From Symbiodinium natans (taxonomy: Eukaryota; Sar; Dinophyceae; Suessiales; Symbiodiniaceae): a stretch of 64,000 bases of DNA. Below are positions 27,650-37,189 of this stretch, piece by piece; position 1 is the stretch's first letter, and each line of letters begins with the position of its first letter. Below the pieces are notes generated by a model. It had not been told where the DNA came from and did no database searches. It worked only from the letters and a program-made list of their open reading frames with translations. The stretch is from contig CAJNDS010000890.1 in NCBI GenBank assembly GCA_905221605.1, forward strand, positions 546,063 through 610,062, read 5' to 3'. A program made the translations under genes and the position numbers.

Positions 27650-28075
27650 CAAGCAGACTTATAGTAGAAGCCAAAAAAAGTTGGAAACTCAATCCCTAAG
27701 AGTAAAGTATAGGGAATCTTACAGTAGAAGCCAAACAAGTTGGAAGCTCAATAGCCTCACTCCCTAAGAGTAAAGTATAGGGAATCCCAGCACTATTTGT
27801 CCTTCAAAAGGTTTCCAACCTTTTGCGGTTTACTGTGTACTCCAAACACTTCAAACAGGGGTTTGCAGGGTACATGGTCATTTCCCAACATCAGGGTCCT
27901 TCATATACCACCAGAATACTAACATCAGGCATCAGGGTCCTTCATATACCACCAGAATACTACAGACCTGGGTTTAGAGCTCAGGAAGTAAAGTAAAGGG
28001 GAATCCCAGCACTATTTGTCCTTAAAAGGTTTACCACCAGAATACTACAGACCTGGGTTTAGGGTTTAGGGTTTA
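27650..28075. repeat. diverged tandem duplication
   Basis: Blocks such as CAGTAGAAGCCAAAAAAAGTT / CAGTAGAAGCCAAACAAGTT, GTATAGGGAATC and TCAGGGTCCTTCATATACCA recur two or three times. No coding frame stands out. Confidence 0.7.
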
Positions 28076-28141
28076 GGGTTTAGGGTTTAGGGCTTAGAGC
28101 TTAGGATCCTTTGGTCAAGGCGCCAAGGCTGATGGAGCTAC

Positions 28142-28184
28142 CGCGGCTTCGTCCACTGTGCCGGCTGTGGTGGGCGGAGACCTC
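28142..28184 (-). CDS. candidate short exon
   Basis: Reads EVSAHHSRHSGRSR; acceptor AACTCTGAG, donor GTAGCTCC. Confidence 0.37.
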
Positions 28185-28443
28185 CTCAGAGTTTTTCCCT
28201 TAGACACTATCCTAAGCATAAGCCCCAAGCCCCAAGCCCTAAGCCCTAAACCCTAAACCCTAAACCCTAAACGCTAAACCCTAAACCCTATAAACCCTAA
28301 AACCCCGAGTTTAGGACTTGGGGGTTAGAGGCTTCGGGAACGGGGTTCAAGGCTTCTTGGGATGTTTTGGGCACTAAATCCTGAACCCAAACCCTCAACA
28401 TACTACTGGGACTAGGGGACATCCTAAGCCCTAAGCCCCTTAC

Positions 28444-28483
28444 CCCTGAATACACCCAGACCAGAACAACCTACACCTTGCTG
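28444..28483 (-). CDS. candidate short exon
   Basis: Reads QQGVGCSGLGVFR after GGATGCCTAG and before GTAAGGGG. A later acceptor gives VVLVWVYSG with the same donor. Confidence 0.35.
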
Positions 28484-28592
28484 CTAGGCATCCCAACAAA
28501 CCCCGAACCCTAAACCCGAAACCCTAAACCCCAAACCCTAAACCCTAAACCCTAAACCCTAAACCCTAAACCCTAAACCCTAAACCCTAAAC

Positions 28593-28677
28593 TCTCCGAA
28601 CTCTCTGAACTCTCTGAACTCCAGCCGAGACTCAGCAAGCTCTCGGAGGGTCCCGACGAGCTCAGAAGACGCCTCCG
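28593..28677 (-). CDS. candidate internal exon, 27 codons
   Basis: Reads EASSELVGTLRELAESRLEF then REFREFG, a long charged helix with a repeated EFR unit. Acceptor AAGCCCGAAG, array-derived donor GTTTAGGG. A Ser-rich frame is also open. Confidence 0.5.
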
Positions 28678-28786
28678 CTTCGGGCTTAGGGCTTAGGGGT
28701 TAGGGTTTAGGGTTTAGGGTTTAAGGTTTAGGGTTTAGGGTATTTAGGATTAAGGGTTCAGGGTTTTTTCCCGGAGCCCTTTGTAC

Positions 28787-28927
28787 AAGTTCAGGATGGG
28801 AGGGATGGGTCGAAATCGATCAAGACATCCAAGACAGCCGATTGTGCGGGACCCTAAACTCTGAGGCAAGCAAGAACCTACCGAAATGCTTTGATGTGCT
28901 TCCCATTTCAAGTGGTCTTCCTGTAGT
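28787..28927 (-). CDS. candidate exon, 46 codons
   Basis: Reads LQEDHLKWEAHQSISVGSCL, PQSLGSRTIGCLGCLDR and FRPIPPILN. Acceptor TAGGTGCAAAG, donor GTACAAAG. An internal GTAGGT...CTCAG pair would be a 21-bp intron in the same frame, which I think is chance. Confidence 0.5.
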
Positions 28928-29013
28928 CTTTGCACCTAAACCCGAAACCCTGAACCAACCCTAAACCCCAAACCCTAACCCTAAAACCTAAACCCTCAAA
29001 AACCAAAGAGAAC

Positions 29014-29088
29014 CCCCAAAGGAACGACAGAGGGCTCCACTGACAGTGCGATGATGGATGGGCAGTACAAAAGACCTACTAAGGGAAT
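29014..29088 (-). CDS. candidate internal exon, exactly 25 codons
   Basis: Reads IPLVGLLYCPSIIALSVEPS then VVPLG, hydrophobic. Acceptor GCTGTTATGCAG, donor GTTCTC. Open 5 more codons to a TGA. Confidence 0.42.
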
Positions 29089-29275
29089 CTGCATAACAGC
29101 ATTGCAACTGAATCCCTAAACCCTAAACCCTAAAAACCCTAAAGCCTATAGACCCTGTGGACCCTGTCAACCCTTTAAGCCCTGTAAACCCTCTAAACCC
29201 CCTAAACCCCATAAACCCCATAAACCCTAACCGCCGCCTCACCCTCAGCATCGCGTCGAGAATCATGGTCCTTGC

Positions 29276-29387
29276 GAGTCAGGGGGGCCCAAGTCGTTAG
29301 GGAAACGACTGAGTGTCATGATGCTGAGTCAATCAAGCAAGTTCAGAGAGAAACCTCGTTTGGGAAACAACCCTGAGCTCCGCCGAC
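29276..29387 (-). CDS. two exon candidates (29355-29387, 29276-29323)
   Basis: 29355-29387 is 11 codons, VGGAQGCFPNE, acceptor TATAGTTTGCAG, donor GTTTCTC. 29276-29323 reads IMTLSRFPNDLGPPD from acceptor TTGATTGACTCAG with a GC donor. The intron between them would be 31 bp, so one may be false. Confidence 0.35.
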
Positions 29388-29481
29388 CTGCAAACTATAC
29401 AGACCAGCCAGCCTGTGCGCAAGGGGCTCTCCTTAAACCCCTAACCCCTAACCCCTAAACCCTAAACCCGAAACCCTAAAC

Positions 29482-29561
29482 CCCCAAAAGAGCAGGTGAG
29501 CCCTGGGCAGCCTCGTCGGTCCATGAAGCCGGAAGGAACAAGTCCTCCGAACATCGAGGCG
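29482..29561 (-). CDS. candidate internal exon, 26 codons
   Basis: Reads RLDVRRTCSFRLHGPTRLPR then AHLLFW; acceptor AAAACCCGAG, array-derived donor GTTTAGGG. Confidence 0.42.
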
Positions 29562-29894
29562 CTCGGGTTTTCAATTTGGGTGTAGGGTTTAGGGTTTAGG
29601 CCCTAAACCCTAAACCCTGAGCCCTAAACCCTAAACTGTCGGACTTAATTAGGGGTTAGGGCTCTTAGGATTCATCGAGGGGCTTGGGATTTTGGATTCT
29701 CAGGATTGGCTTGTTGAACTCCGGCACCTATACCCTCTTTCATGTCGGCTAGCTATTGCTATTACCACCCGCCCCCCTAAAAAGGATTGTACACACTTAC
29801 CAATAACAGAGACATAAATCCTGCTTCGTATGAAGTCGCAGGGCACAGCGCCACTCACTTTTGGCGTTTCCCCGCAGTCAACAATCTAAGCAGA

Positions 29895-30008
29895 ATTCAA
29901 CATACCCCAAGCCCATGCCCCTTCCCTATAAAAGGAAAATATCAGGAAGGATTTCTACCATAGCCCTTCATTTCTTGTAAGGGTATGCCCATGGGGTATG
30001 TCGAATAC
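29895..30008. mobile_element. MITE-like element
   Basis: ATTCAACATACCCCAAGCCC at the left matches the inverse of GGGTATGCCCATGGGGTATG at the right, 26-base imperfect ends. Confidence 0.6.
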
Positions 30009-30031
30009 TTCTTAGAACTTCGGCTTATTGG

Positions 30032-30238
30032 GTGCAGCCATCGTTGCTTCGCGTAGGTGCCCCAAGCCCAGAACCTCCCAACGCCCTAATTGGGGAACGT
30101 GTTGTTCTTATCGTTTCTATTTCATACAACCTTGGGGACGAAATAAACGACCCCAATTCTAGGGTTCATGTCGTGCGCAAGGTACTTTCCTCTTCAACTG
30201 CAAGCTGTATGGTGAGCTGCGGCGCAGGTCAGTATTAG
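30032..30238 (+). CDS. ORF of 68 codons, strand uncertain
   Basis: Plus ORF with ATG and stop: MQPSLLRVGAPSPEPPNALI, GERVVLIVSISYNLGDE, VHVVRKVLSSSTASCMV. It could be a small plus-strand gene or exon. On the minus strand shorter pieces are open (LKRKVPCARHEP; VLGLGHLREATMAAP), so it may be a shadow. Confidence 0.3.
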   Translation: MQPSLLRVGAPSPEPPNALIGERVVLIVSISYNLGDEINDPNSRVHVVRKVLSSSTASCMVSCGAGQY

Positions 30239-30241
30239 GAT

Positions 30242-30355
30242 GCCCTAAACCCTAAACCCTAAACCCTAAACCCTAAACCCTAAACCCTAAACCCTAAACC
30301 CTAAACCCTAAACCCTAAACCCTAAACCCTAAACCCTAAACCCTAAACCCTAAAC
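30242..30355 (-). repeat. CCCTAAA array
   Basis: About 16 nearly perfect units. Confidence 0.95.
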
Positions 30356-30429
30356 TCAAACCTCATTCCCGGAGAAAAGCGTAAAGTACCCAGGAATTCA
30401 GTACCCTGAAAATATGGATCTTAGGAGAC

Positions 30430-30474
30430 CCTCGCAAAGCAGGAGCAACTCTTCAGCAGCCAGGTCGCCTCAAA
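30430..30474 (-). CDS. candidate short exon, exactly 15 codons
   Basis: Reads FEATWLLKSCSCFAR; acceptor GCTTTCACAG, donor GTCTCC. A second array (30487-30588) follows. Confidence 0.4.
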
Positions 30475-30633
30475 CTGTGAAAGCCCTAAACCCTAAACCC
30501 TAAACCCTAAACCCTAAACCCTAAACCCTAAACCCTAAACCCTAAACCCTAAACCCTAAACCCTAAACCCTAAACCCTAAACCCTAAACCTGAGAGGAAA
30601 AAAGCGGAGGGAAAACAAAGAAAACAAAGAAAC

Positions 30634-30684
30634 GGCCTGGCGAGCTGCGAGGCGCTGTAGGGCGCTCCGGGCGCTGCTGGCGGC
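30634..30684 (-). CDS. candidate internal exon, exactly 17 codons
   Basis: Reads AASSARSALQRLAARQA; acceptor CTTAATCTTGTCAAG, donor GTTTCTTTG. Ala-rich helix. Confidence 0.45.
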
Positions 30685-31032
30685 CTTGACAAGATTAAGA
30701 AGGCCTCTGCTATGGGCTTCCTAAGAGTTTGGGGTTTAGGGTTTAGGGCTAGGGTTTAGGGTTTAGGGTTTAGGGTTTAGGGTTTAGGGTCTAGGGTCTA
30801 GGGTCTAGGGTCTAGGGTCTAGGGTTTAGGGTTTAGGGTTTAGGGTTCGGGTTTAGGGATCCTAAACCCTAACACCCGAAAGCTGAAGCCCTACAGAAAG
30901 GGGCGGACTGCTTTGATTTAGGGTTGAGGGTTGAGGGTTGAGGGTTTAGGGTTTAGGGTTTAGGGTTTAGGGTTTAGGGTTAAGGGTGCAGGATATCCCC
31001 AACGCATCTGGGGATCACTATGCCCCTTTGAC

Positions 31033-31540
31033 CTGGAAGCTGGTACATTTGCATCCCAGTTCTCCTGTTTTCCTCCTCAGAATGCGAGAAACAATGAAGC
31101 ACCAAAACCATGTGAGCAATCCACCAGAGAAAGACCCCAACTAAACGCCGAAATATGCGCCAAAGTTCCAAGGCTGGAAACATACTCAGCGAGTGACACC
31201 GAATTCGTGAGATGCACGCCCTGCGTCAGCATGAGCCATTTGATGCAGCTGCAGTGGCCCAAGAGAAACTGCACGACCATATTTCTTCGAACGGATGAGT
31301 CTGGCCGTACTTGACATGTGGCCAAAGGGCCACGGTGTGAACTTGGTCTTTGTCGCGCATGTGAGGGCATCCATCCGACTGCTTCAATCGGGAGGTTTGA
31401 GGGTTTCCGAAGTAGGGGGGTACCCTGTTGGGGGATCCCTTAAAGGAAATTCTCTTCTATTTCGGGCATTTGGGACAGCCTTCATGCCCTTGGCTTCATC
31501 ATGGGTTTTTTCGCCCAGCAAATCTCGCGCATCTATTTTT
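31033..31540 (-). CDS. four-exon block with in-phase junctions and tiny introns
   Basis: Exons 31424-31540 (KIDARDLLGEKTHDEAKG, KAVPNARNRREFPLRDPPT), 31311-31378 (RMDALTCATKTKFTPWPFG), 31200-31268 (SLGPLQLHQMAHADAGRASH) and 31033-31173 (LELWRIFRRLVGVFLWWIA, HCFSHSEEENRRTGMQMYQL). Each junction joins in phase (2+1, 1+2, 1+2). Implied introns are 45, 42 and 26 bp, without heptamers; 26 bp is very short, so the last junction is the weakest. The fourth exon has a hydrophobic stretch. Family not recognised. Confidence 0.5.
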
Positions 31541-31739
31541 CTAAGCCAGCTTGTGGGGTCGAGTTGCTCTGTCCCTCTGGGCGCTAAACCCTAAACTCAA
31601 AACCCTAAAGCCTAAACCCTAAACCCTAAACTCTAGACTCTAAACCCTAAACCCTAAAACCCTCAACCCTCAAACCTAAAGCCTAAGCTCCAGAGAATAC
31701 ATCCTTCAAAGCCACACAGCATCAGCCTAGCAGCTTGGG

Positions 31740-31890
31740 GTTGGGTTTGGGGTTTGGGGTTTGGGGTTTAGGGTTTAGGGTTTAGGGTTTGGGGTTTGGG
31801 GTTTGGGGTTTGGGGTTTGGGGTTTGGGGTTTGGGGTTTGGGGTTTGGGGTTTGGGGTTTAGGGTTTAGGGTTTAAGGTTTAAGGTTTAA
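31740..31890 (+). repeat. TTTGGGG variant array
   Basis: About 15 TTTGGGG units embedded between TTTAGGG units. Ciliate-like in sequence, but a variant of the local heptamer. Confidence 0.9.
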
Positions 31891-31952
31891 GGTTTAGGGG
31901 CAGCCCTTCTAAAAGCTTTGATATCACAACTCGAGCCCGAATTCAAGCCAAC

Positions 31953-31988
31953 CAGTATTCATTCGGCCCCAAGCATCAAGTGTGGCTC
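31953..31988 (-). CDS. candidate short exon
   Basis: Reads ATLDAWGRMNT; acceptor GGTGTATGCAG, donor GTTGGC. Confidence 0.35.
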
Positions 31989-32150
31989 CTGCATACACCC
32001 CCAAACCCTAAACCCCAAACCCCAAACCCCAAAACCGACACCCAAAACCCAAAATTCAAAACCCAAAACCCTAATTAAACCCGAAACCCTAAACCCTGAA
32101 CCCTAAACCCTAAACCCTAAACCCCAAACCCTACACCCTAAACCCTACAC

Positions 32151-32223
32151 CCTTCCGACGGGCCTGCGCCAGGTCGATCGCAGCCTCCTCGTCGCTGGAG
32201 TCCGATCCGCTAAAGTCCTTCAG
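32151..32223 (-). CDS. candidate internal exon, 24 codons, acidic Ser-rich
   Basis: Reads LKDFSGSDSSDEEAAIDLAQ then ARRK. Acceptor GCCTGGAG, donor GTGTAGGG. The SGSDSSDEE run looks like a casein kinase 2 type acidic linker. Strongly protein-like. Confidence 0.52.
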
Positions 32224-32231
32224 CTCCAGGC

Positions 32232-32625
32232 TTCTTTAGGGTTTAGGGTTTTTGTTAAGTTTAGGGTTTAGTTTGTTTTAAGTTTAGGGTTTAGGGCTTT
32301 TTTTAAGTTTTGGGTTTAGTTTGTTTTAAGTTTAGGGTTTAGGGTTGTGTTAGTTTAGGGTTTAGGGTTTAGTTTGTTTTTACTTTAGGGTTTAGGTTTT
32401 TTTAGTTTAGGGTTTAGGGTTTAGGGTTTAGGGTTTAGGGTTTAGGGTTTAGGGTTTAGGGTTTAGGGTTTAGGGTTTAGGGTTTAGGGTTTAGGGTTTT
32501 TAGTTTAGGGTTTAGGGTTTAGGGTGTAGGGTGTAGGGTGTAGGAGCTAGGGTTTAGGGTTTAGGGTTTAGGTTTTAGGGTTTAGGGTTTAGGGTTTGAG
32601 GTTTGAGGTTTGAGGTTTAGGGTAC
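32232..32625 (+). repeat. TTTAGGG array with TTTGTTTTAAG interruptions
   Basis: About 50 heptamers. The left third alternates with a GTTTGTTTTAAGTTTAGGG higher-order unit. Confidence 0.9.
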
Positions 32626-32748
32626 AGCAAACCCTAAACTGTATGGTAAACCCTATAAACCCTAACTCCGATCAAAAGGGTAACCTTTTTTGAGCTTTGG
32701 CTGTTTGTATGAGGGAACCCTGAACCCCAAAACAGGGCAAAGGGTTAC

Positions 32749-32836
32749 CACTCAAGTCCTTGCTTCTTGAGTTCTTTCGGGCTTTGAGGGCATGAGGTCC
32801 TTTTAGTTTAGGGTTTAAAGGCCCTGACCCGATCCG
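32749..32836 (-). CDS. candidate exon, 29 codons
   Basis: Reads RIGSGPLNPKLKGPHALKAR then KNSRSKDLS; donor GTAACCC, acceptor AAACACAAG. Part of it is heptamer-like (LNPK), so the true start may be the later CCGAAAG site. Confidence 0.35.
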
Positions 32837-32980
32837 CTTGTGTTTAAAGGCAGTTGCGAAAAGTAGGGTAAACCTAAACCCTAAACCCTAAACTCTAAAC
32901 TCTATATAAACCCTAAACCCTAAACCCTAAACCCCAAACCCCAAACCCCAAACCCTAAACCCTAAACCCTAACCCAAGAC

Positions 32981-33024
32981 CCGAATCTCCTCGTCCACCA
33001 CCAGAGGCTCGTCTCCTGAGAGGG
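32981..33024 (-). CDS. candidate short exon, 14 codons
   Basis: Reads LSGDEPLVVDEEIR ending at CGG|GTCTTGG; acceptor AAAAACCTCAG. All minus frames are open, but this one is the most protein-like. Confidence 0.43.
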
Positions 33025-33212
33025 CTGAGGTTTTTGTCGCTGAGGGGTTTCGGGGGTTCAGATGCCAGGTTAGGGTTTAGGGTTTAGGGTTTAGGTTTTC
33101 GGGTTTCGTGTTTCGGGTTAAGGTTTGGGGTTGAAGGTTTATCGTTGAAGGTTGAGGGTTTAGGGTTTTGGAATTCGCGCGCTCGGGCGTGCGCCGACGC
33201 GTGTTTCTTTCG

Positions 33213-33271
33213 CTAAGGCCGCGCTGCAAGCAAGGGCTGAGGCCCGGTCAAATCCTCATCGCCTGCGATGT
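33213..33271 (-). CDS. possible 3'-terminal exon
   Basis: Reads IAGDEDLTGPQPLLAARP then TAG; acceptor CGCCTCTGTGCAG. An alternative acceptor GCTTGCAG gives RGLSERNTRRRTPE in another frame. Confidence 0.37.
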
Positions 33272-33393
33272 CTGCACAGAGGCGATCCATAGGAGGAACC
33301 GCCAGGTTTGTGAGGGGCGCATGAACAGCGCAGGCAGATGCGGGAGGCTGAGGTGGCAGGGAGGGGGGGGGGTGGGCAGACGGGGCTGGGGTA

Positions 33394-33504
33394 CTTGGAG
33401 GTTCATGGTACTTATTAACCAATTATAACTACTTATATCCCACTTATAAGCCCCCTAAGTGCCCTAATATGGCTATAAGTACAGTTATAATTGGTTCATA
33501 AGTA
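33394..33504. mobile_element. MITE family A copy 2, right end lost
   Basis: Left CTTGGAGGTTCATGGTACTT is intact; the inner dyad CTTATTAACCAATTATAACT / AGTTATAATTGGTTCATAAG is kept, but the outer right TIR is missing. Confidence 0.65.
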
Positions 33505-33526
33505 GGCATCGACGCAACCCACCAAC

Positions 33527-33628
33527 CGGGCATCTTCGATGGAGCCCGGTGCCCGCCAAGCAATGCGCCCATGGCGAGTGCGGTTGCAGTGCCGCAGAAG
33601 GCCAAGGACGCCCCTTTGCGGAGGCCCT
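33527..33628 (-). CDS. candidate exon, 33 codons, hydrophobic
   Basis: Reads GLRKGASLAFCGTATALAMG then ALLGGHRAPSKMP, a possible membrane segment of about 20 residues. Acceptor CAGCGGTTGGCAG, donor GTTGGTG. Confidence 0.5.
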
Positions 33629-33666
33629 CTGCCAACCGCTGCTGAATGAAAATAAGAGCTAACCCT

Positions 33667-33767
33667 AAGGGTCCATGTACCTTATTATTCTGTACTTGGG
33701 CGCTAAAGTCCCCAAATAGGAGGTACTTTAAGGCCCAAGTATCCCCTATTTAGGTACATGGACCCTT
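33667..33767. mobile_element. MITE family B copy (AAGGGTCCATGTACC ends)
   Basis: AAGGGTCCATGTACCT and AGGTACATGGACCCTT are perfect inverted ends; inner dyad TACTTGGGC/GCCCAAGTA. Partial relatives at 7082-7131, 20265, 34430 and 35113-35205. Confidence 0.75.
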
Positions 33768-33902
33768 AGGCGAAAGACGAAGGTAGAAGCGGTTGGTTTC
33801 CAGCCCAGTGCGGGCTCGAACAAACCCTAAACCCTAAACCCTAAGCCCGAAACCCTAAACCCTTAACCCTAAACCCTAAACCCTAAACCCTAAACCCTAA
33901 AC

Positions 33903-33938
33903 CCGGGCAAGGCCAAGGAGGCCTCTCACTGAGGCCTC
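33903..33938 (-). CDS. candidate short exon, exactly 12 codons
   Basis: Reads EASVRGLLGLAR; acceptor CTATGCTGGCAG, array-derived donor GTTTAGGG. Confidence 0.37.
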
Positions 33939-34098
33939 CTGCCAGCATAGAAGCTTAGGGGCTGAATACCCTAGCCCAAAAAAAAAGGTTTAACCTTTTA
34001 TTTGTGACAGGTTTAGGGTTTAGGGTTTAGGGTTTAGGGTTTAGGGTTTAGGGTTTAGGGCTTTATATAGCCAAGAGGGTTAAAGGTTAACTGGGTAC

Positions 34099-34174
34099 TA
34101 AGGAAGACAGTGACGCGTTTTTGCGAAGGAAATCCAAACGCGGGTCCCAATTTCCTAAACTCCAACCCTGCATC
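34099..34174 (-). CDS. candidate internal exon, 25 codons
   Basis: Reads MQGWSLGNWDPRLDFLRKNA then SLSSL; acceptor CTGAGCAG, donor GTACCC. Confidence 0.48.
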
Positions 34175-34199
34175 CTGCTCAGAATAGGTGAGGGCTTAT

Positions 34200-34311
34200 C
34201 ATTCAGTTTTGGGATGTTCCCCTTTATACGAACAGTCCTTGATCGGAAGTAGAGTACCCCGAATTTATCCCTATTAAGGACTGTTAGTATGAGGGGCATC
34301 CCAAATTCAGG
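34200..34311. mobile_element. MITE family E, whole copy
   Basis: TTTTGGGATGTTCCCCTTTATACGAACAGTCC and GGACTGTTAGTATGAGGGGCATCCCAA are inverted ends. Partial relatives at 17148, 43226 and 46233. Confidence 0.7.
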
Positions 34312-34461
34312 GTGTAAGGGTTTAGGGAACCCCCCCCCCCCCCCCAACCACTACAGCCCAAAATCTCATCAGCCACATCCTAAACCCTGACCCAGAACTC
34401 CCCTCCTAAACCCTAAACCCTAAACCCTAAACCCTATTTAGGTACATGGACCCTTCGGGCC

Positions 34462-34512
34462 TGGGAAATCTGGGAGCCGCTGGAGGTTCGGAGTCACCTC
34501 GGAGGCCGCAGC
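34462..34512. other. exon candidate open on both strands
   Basis: Plus reads PLEVRSHLGGRSFYGQ, exactly 16 codons, ending CAG|GTGAGG. Minus reads SCGLRGDSEPPAAPRFPRPE from CCTGTCCGTAG. The plus donor is the better splice signal. Confidence 0.33.
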
Positions 34513-34525
34513 TTCTACGGACAGG

Positions 34526-34760
34526 TGAGGTTTAGGGTTTAGGGTTTAGGGTTTAGGGTTTAGGGTTTAGGGTTTAGGGTTTAGGGTTTAGGGTTTAGGG
34601 TTTAGGGTTTCGGGTTTCGGGTTTAGGGTTTAGGGTTTAGGGTTTAGGGTTTAGGGTTACGGGTTTAGGGTTTAGGGTTTTAGGGTTTAGGGTTTAGAGA
34701 TAAGGGTTTAGGGTTTAGAGATAAGGGTTTAGGGTTTAGGGTTTTAGGGTTTAGGGTTGA
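34526..34760 (+). repeat. TTTAGGG array
   Basis: About 30 units with a duplicated block TTTAGAGATAAGGG. Confidence 0.92.
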
Positions 34761-35317
34761 GGGCTTTAGGTGTTTTGGGGTTTATAGGGCTTGAGGGTTG
34801 ACAGGGCTAAAAAAGGCTTCGGGTTCAGGGCTTGAAAGGGCGCAGGGTTGAAAAGGAATTTAAGGGAGCTGAGAAGGGTTTAGGGCGGGCTGTAGAGTTT
34901 AGGCTTTAGGCTTTATATAGGGTTTAGGGTTTAGGGTTCAGGGTTGCCAAACGTCTGCGCGTGGTTTAGGGTTTAAGAGTTGAAAAAGGTTTCAAGGTTC
35001 GGACAGGGGATAGACCCCTACTTACGCAAAAGGACTTATATCCGATGTCAGAAGTACCGCAACTTCCACCCAAGCTAGGCATTTATGAATGGCTCCCTTA
35101 ACCCTTAACCCTAAGGGTCCATGTACCTCATTCTTATGTACTTGGGCCCTAAAGTCACAAAATCGGAGGTACTTTAAGGCCCAGGTATTCCCTATCCCTA
35201 AAAGCTAGACCCTAAACTTTAAAAAAAAACCCTAAACAATAAACCCTAAACCCTAAACCCTAAACCCGAAACCCTAAACCCACCTCTGAATGGCTCCCTA
35301 AACCCTCAAACCGAAAC

Positions 35318-35366
35318 CCAGTGCTGGTCCCGGAGCATGCAGCGCCGGGCGCATGAGGCTCTCCAC
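35318..35366 (-). CDS. candidate internal exon, 16 codons
   Basis: Reads VESLMRPALHAPGPAL; acceptor CTAACCCGCCAAG, donor GTTTCGG. Confidence 0.42.
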
Positions 35367-35417
35367 CTTGGCGGGTTAGGTTCTGTTGCTTAGATGCTTA
35401 GGGTTTACAGGGTGTCT

Positions 35418-35505
35418 AAACCCTAAACCCTAAACCCTAAACCCTAAACCCTAAACCCTAAACCCTAAACCCTAAACCCTAAACCCTAAACCCTAAACCC
35501 TAAAC
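35418..35505 (-). repeat. CCCTAAA array
   Basis: About 12 perfect units. Confidence 0.95.
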
Positions 35506-35561
35506 GCTAGGGCTTGGGTTCCGGGCTTGCAAAGATCCAGATGGCCGGGTATACCATATAC

Positions 35562-35699
35562 CTTTCAACCGACCCCACGCGCATCTGTAACCGGGGCTTC
35601 AAACCCCTGAGCAATAGGGGCAATTCAGCGGTGTTCTTATCTGTAAGGATCAGAATCGAATCTCGAGTTGCGGGTTGAAGGCTTCGGAAATCAGATTGC
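35562..35699 (-). CDS. candidate exon, 45 codons
   Basis: Reads QSDFRSLQPATRDSILILTD, KNTAELPLLLRGLKPRL and QMRVGSVE. Acceptor AACCTATGCAAAG, donor AAAG|GTATATGG. Mixed hydrophobic and charged composition with full-length openness makes this one of the strongest exons. Unidentified. Confidence 0.57.
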
Positions 35700-35814
35700 C
35701 TTTGCATAGGTTGAATGCTCAAAATTTAGTCAACGATTCATGATCACAGTGCGCAGAACATTCAAAAACCCTGTGAACCCTGAGCCCTGAGATCCCCCTA
35801 AGATCCCTGTGAAC

Positions 35815-35903
35815 CCCAAGAATGACTGGCCGCCGCAGGCGGCGAGCGTCCCAGCCGCGCGGGCCATTGCCGCGGTGCGAGGGCGGACGTCCGGGTTGAG
35901 GGG
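35815..35903 (-). CDS. candidate exon, 29 codons, Ala-rich
   Basis: Reads PLNPDVRPRTAAMARAAGTL then AACGGQSFL; acceptor CCCCAAAAAG, donor GTTCACAGG. Plus alternative NDWPPQAASVPAARAIAAV up to GTTGAGG. Confidence 0.4.
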
Positions 35904-36031
35904 CTTTTTGGGGTTTGGGGTTTGGGGTTTAGGGTTTAGGGTTTGGGGTTGCGGGGCTTTTAGGGCGGTCTGGGGTCTAGGGGTCTGGGAATTTCGGGTT
36001 TCGAGTCCCTACACCCTAAAACCCTAAAAAC

Positions 36032-36101
36032 CCTTTTTGGGTGCCGATCCGAAATCAAGTTTCGGAAGGTCTGTTCTGTGTGCTGCTGAGTGCTGACGTG
36101 C
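36032..36101 (-). CDS. candidate internal exon, 23 codons
   Basis: Reads HVSTQQHTEQTFRNLISDRH then PKR; acceptor CTGGATGCTGAG, donor GTTTTTAGG (heptamer variant). Confidence 0.5.
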
Positions 36102-36234
36102 CTCAGCATCCAGGGTTTAGGGTTTAGGGCTAGAGTTTAGGGTTTCGGGTTTAGGGTTTCGGGCTTAGGGTTTGGGATTTAGGGTTTAGGGTTTGGGGTT
36201 TAGGGGTCCCTACTGTCCTAGAACCACGATCTAC

Positions 36235-36275
36235 AGTGAGCCGGTGAAGCCGTCGAACTCTTGCAAGGCCCTGGA
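36235..36275 (-). CDS. candidate short exon
   Basis: Reads SRALQEFDGFTGS; acceptor CCGCTGTCTGCAG, donor GTAGATC. Confidence 0.42.
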
Positions 36276-36297
36276 CTGCAGACAGCGGACCCAGTTC

Positions 36298-36560
36298 GGG
36301 TTTTAGGGTTTTGGGGTTTTAGGGTTTTAGGGTTCTAGGGTTTTAGGGTTCTAGGGTTTTAGGGTTTTGGAATTTGGGGTTTTGGGGTTTTGGGGTTTTG
36401 GGGTTTTGGGGTTTTAGGGTTTTAGGGTTTTACCGTTTATGGTCTTAGGGTTTTAGGTTTCGGTTTTTAGGGTTTTAGGGTTTAGGGGTCTTGGGGTTTT
36501 AGGGTCTTGAGATTTTAGGGTTTTGGGGTTTTAGGGTTTGTGGGTTTTAGGGTTTCGGTT
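36298..36560 (+). repeat. TTTTAGGG / TTTTGGGG 8-base array
   Basis: About 30 units of an eight-base form of the heptamer. The next part (36560-36780) holds degenerate copies. Confidence 0.9.
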
Positions 36561-36986
36561 TATAGGGTTTAGGGTTTTAGGGTTTGTAGTGTTTGAAGGC
36601 CCTCATTTGCGAAGATCCTTTGTAGGGTCTGTTGAGGGTTTTAGACTTCAGGGTTTAGGGTTTGGGGTTTGGGGATGTCGGCACCCAACATTTCGGCCGG
36701 GACCCTTGCACCGCGGTTAGAGTTTGGGGTTTAGGGTTAAGGGTTGAGGGTTGAGATTGCGGGTTTAGGGTTTAGGGTCTCAAACCCTTTCAAGACAATA
36801 AGTTGCTTGTTGAGCCCTTTAGTCTTAGGGTAGTTACATGGTCCCTTAGTATGGGCCCTTAGACAGGTACCCCTTGTATACCCTAAACCCTAAACCCTAA
36901 ACGTTAAACCCTCAACCCTAAACCCTAAACCCTAAACCTTAAACCCTAAACCCTAAACCCTAAACCCTAGACCCTAGACCCTAAAC

Positions 36987-37031
36987 TGAGTTGCAAAGCC
37001 TTCGCATGCCAAACAGAAGCTACATTCCTTC
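36987..37031 (-). CDS. candidate short exon, 14 codons
   Basis: Reads RNVASVWHAKALQL; acceptor GCACTGGCAG, array-derived donor GTTTAGGG. Confidence 0.42.
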
Positions 37032-37163
37032 CTGCCAGTGCGGTTTAGGGTTTAGGGTTTAGGGTTTAGGGTTTAGGGTTTAGGGTTTGGGGTTTGGGGT
37101 TTGGGGTTTAGGATTCAGGGGCAGGTGCCCGAGATCGTGTTCGGGGAAAGGAAGAAGAACTAC

Positions 37164-37189
37164 ACGTCGATGTCTTCAGTTAGGAGCCA
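37164..37189 (-). CDS. micro-exon candidate
   Basis: Reads WLLTEDID; acceptor GAGGATAGCTTCAG, donor GTAGTT. A CCCCCA microsatellite lies beside it at 37240-37292. Confidence 0.3.
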
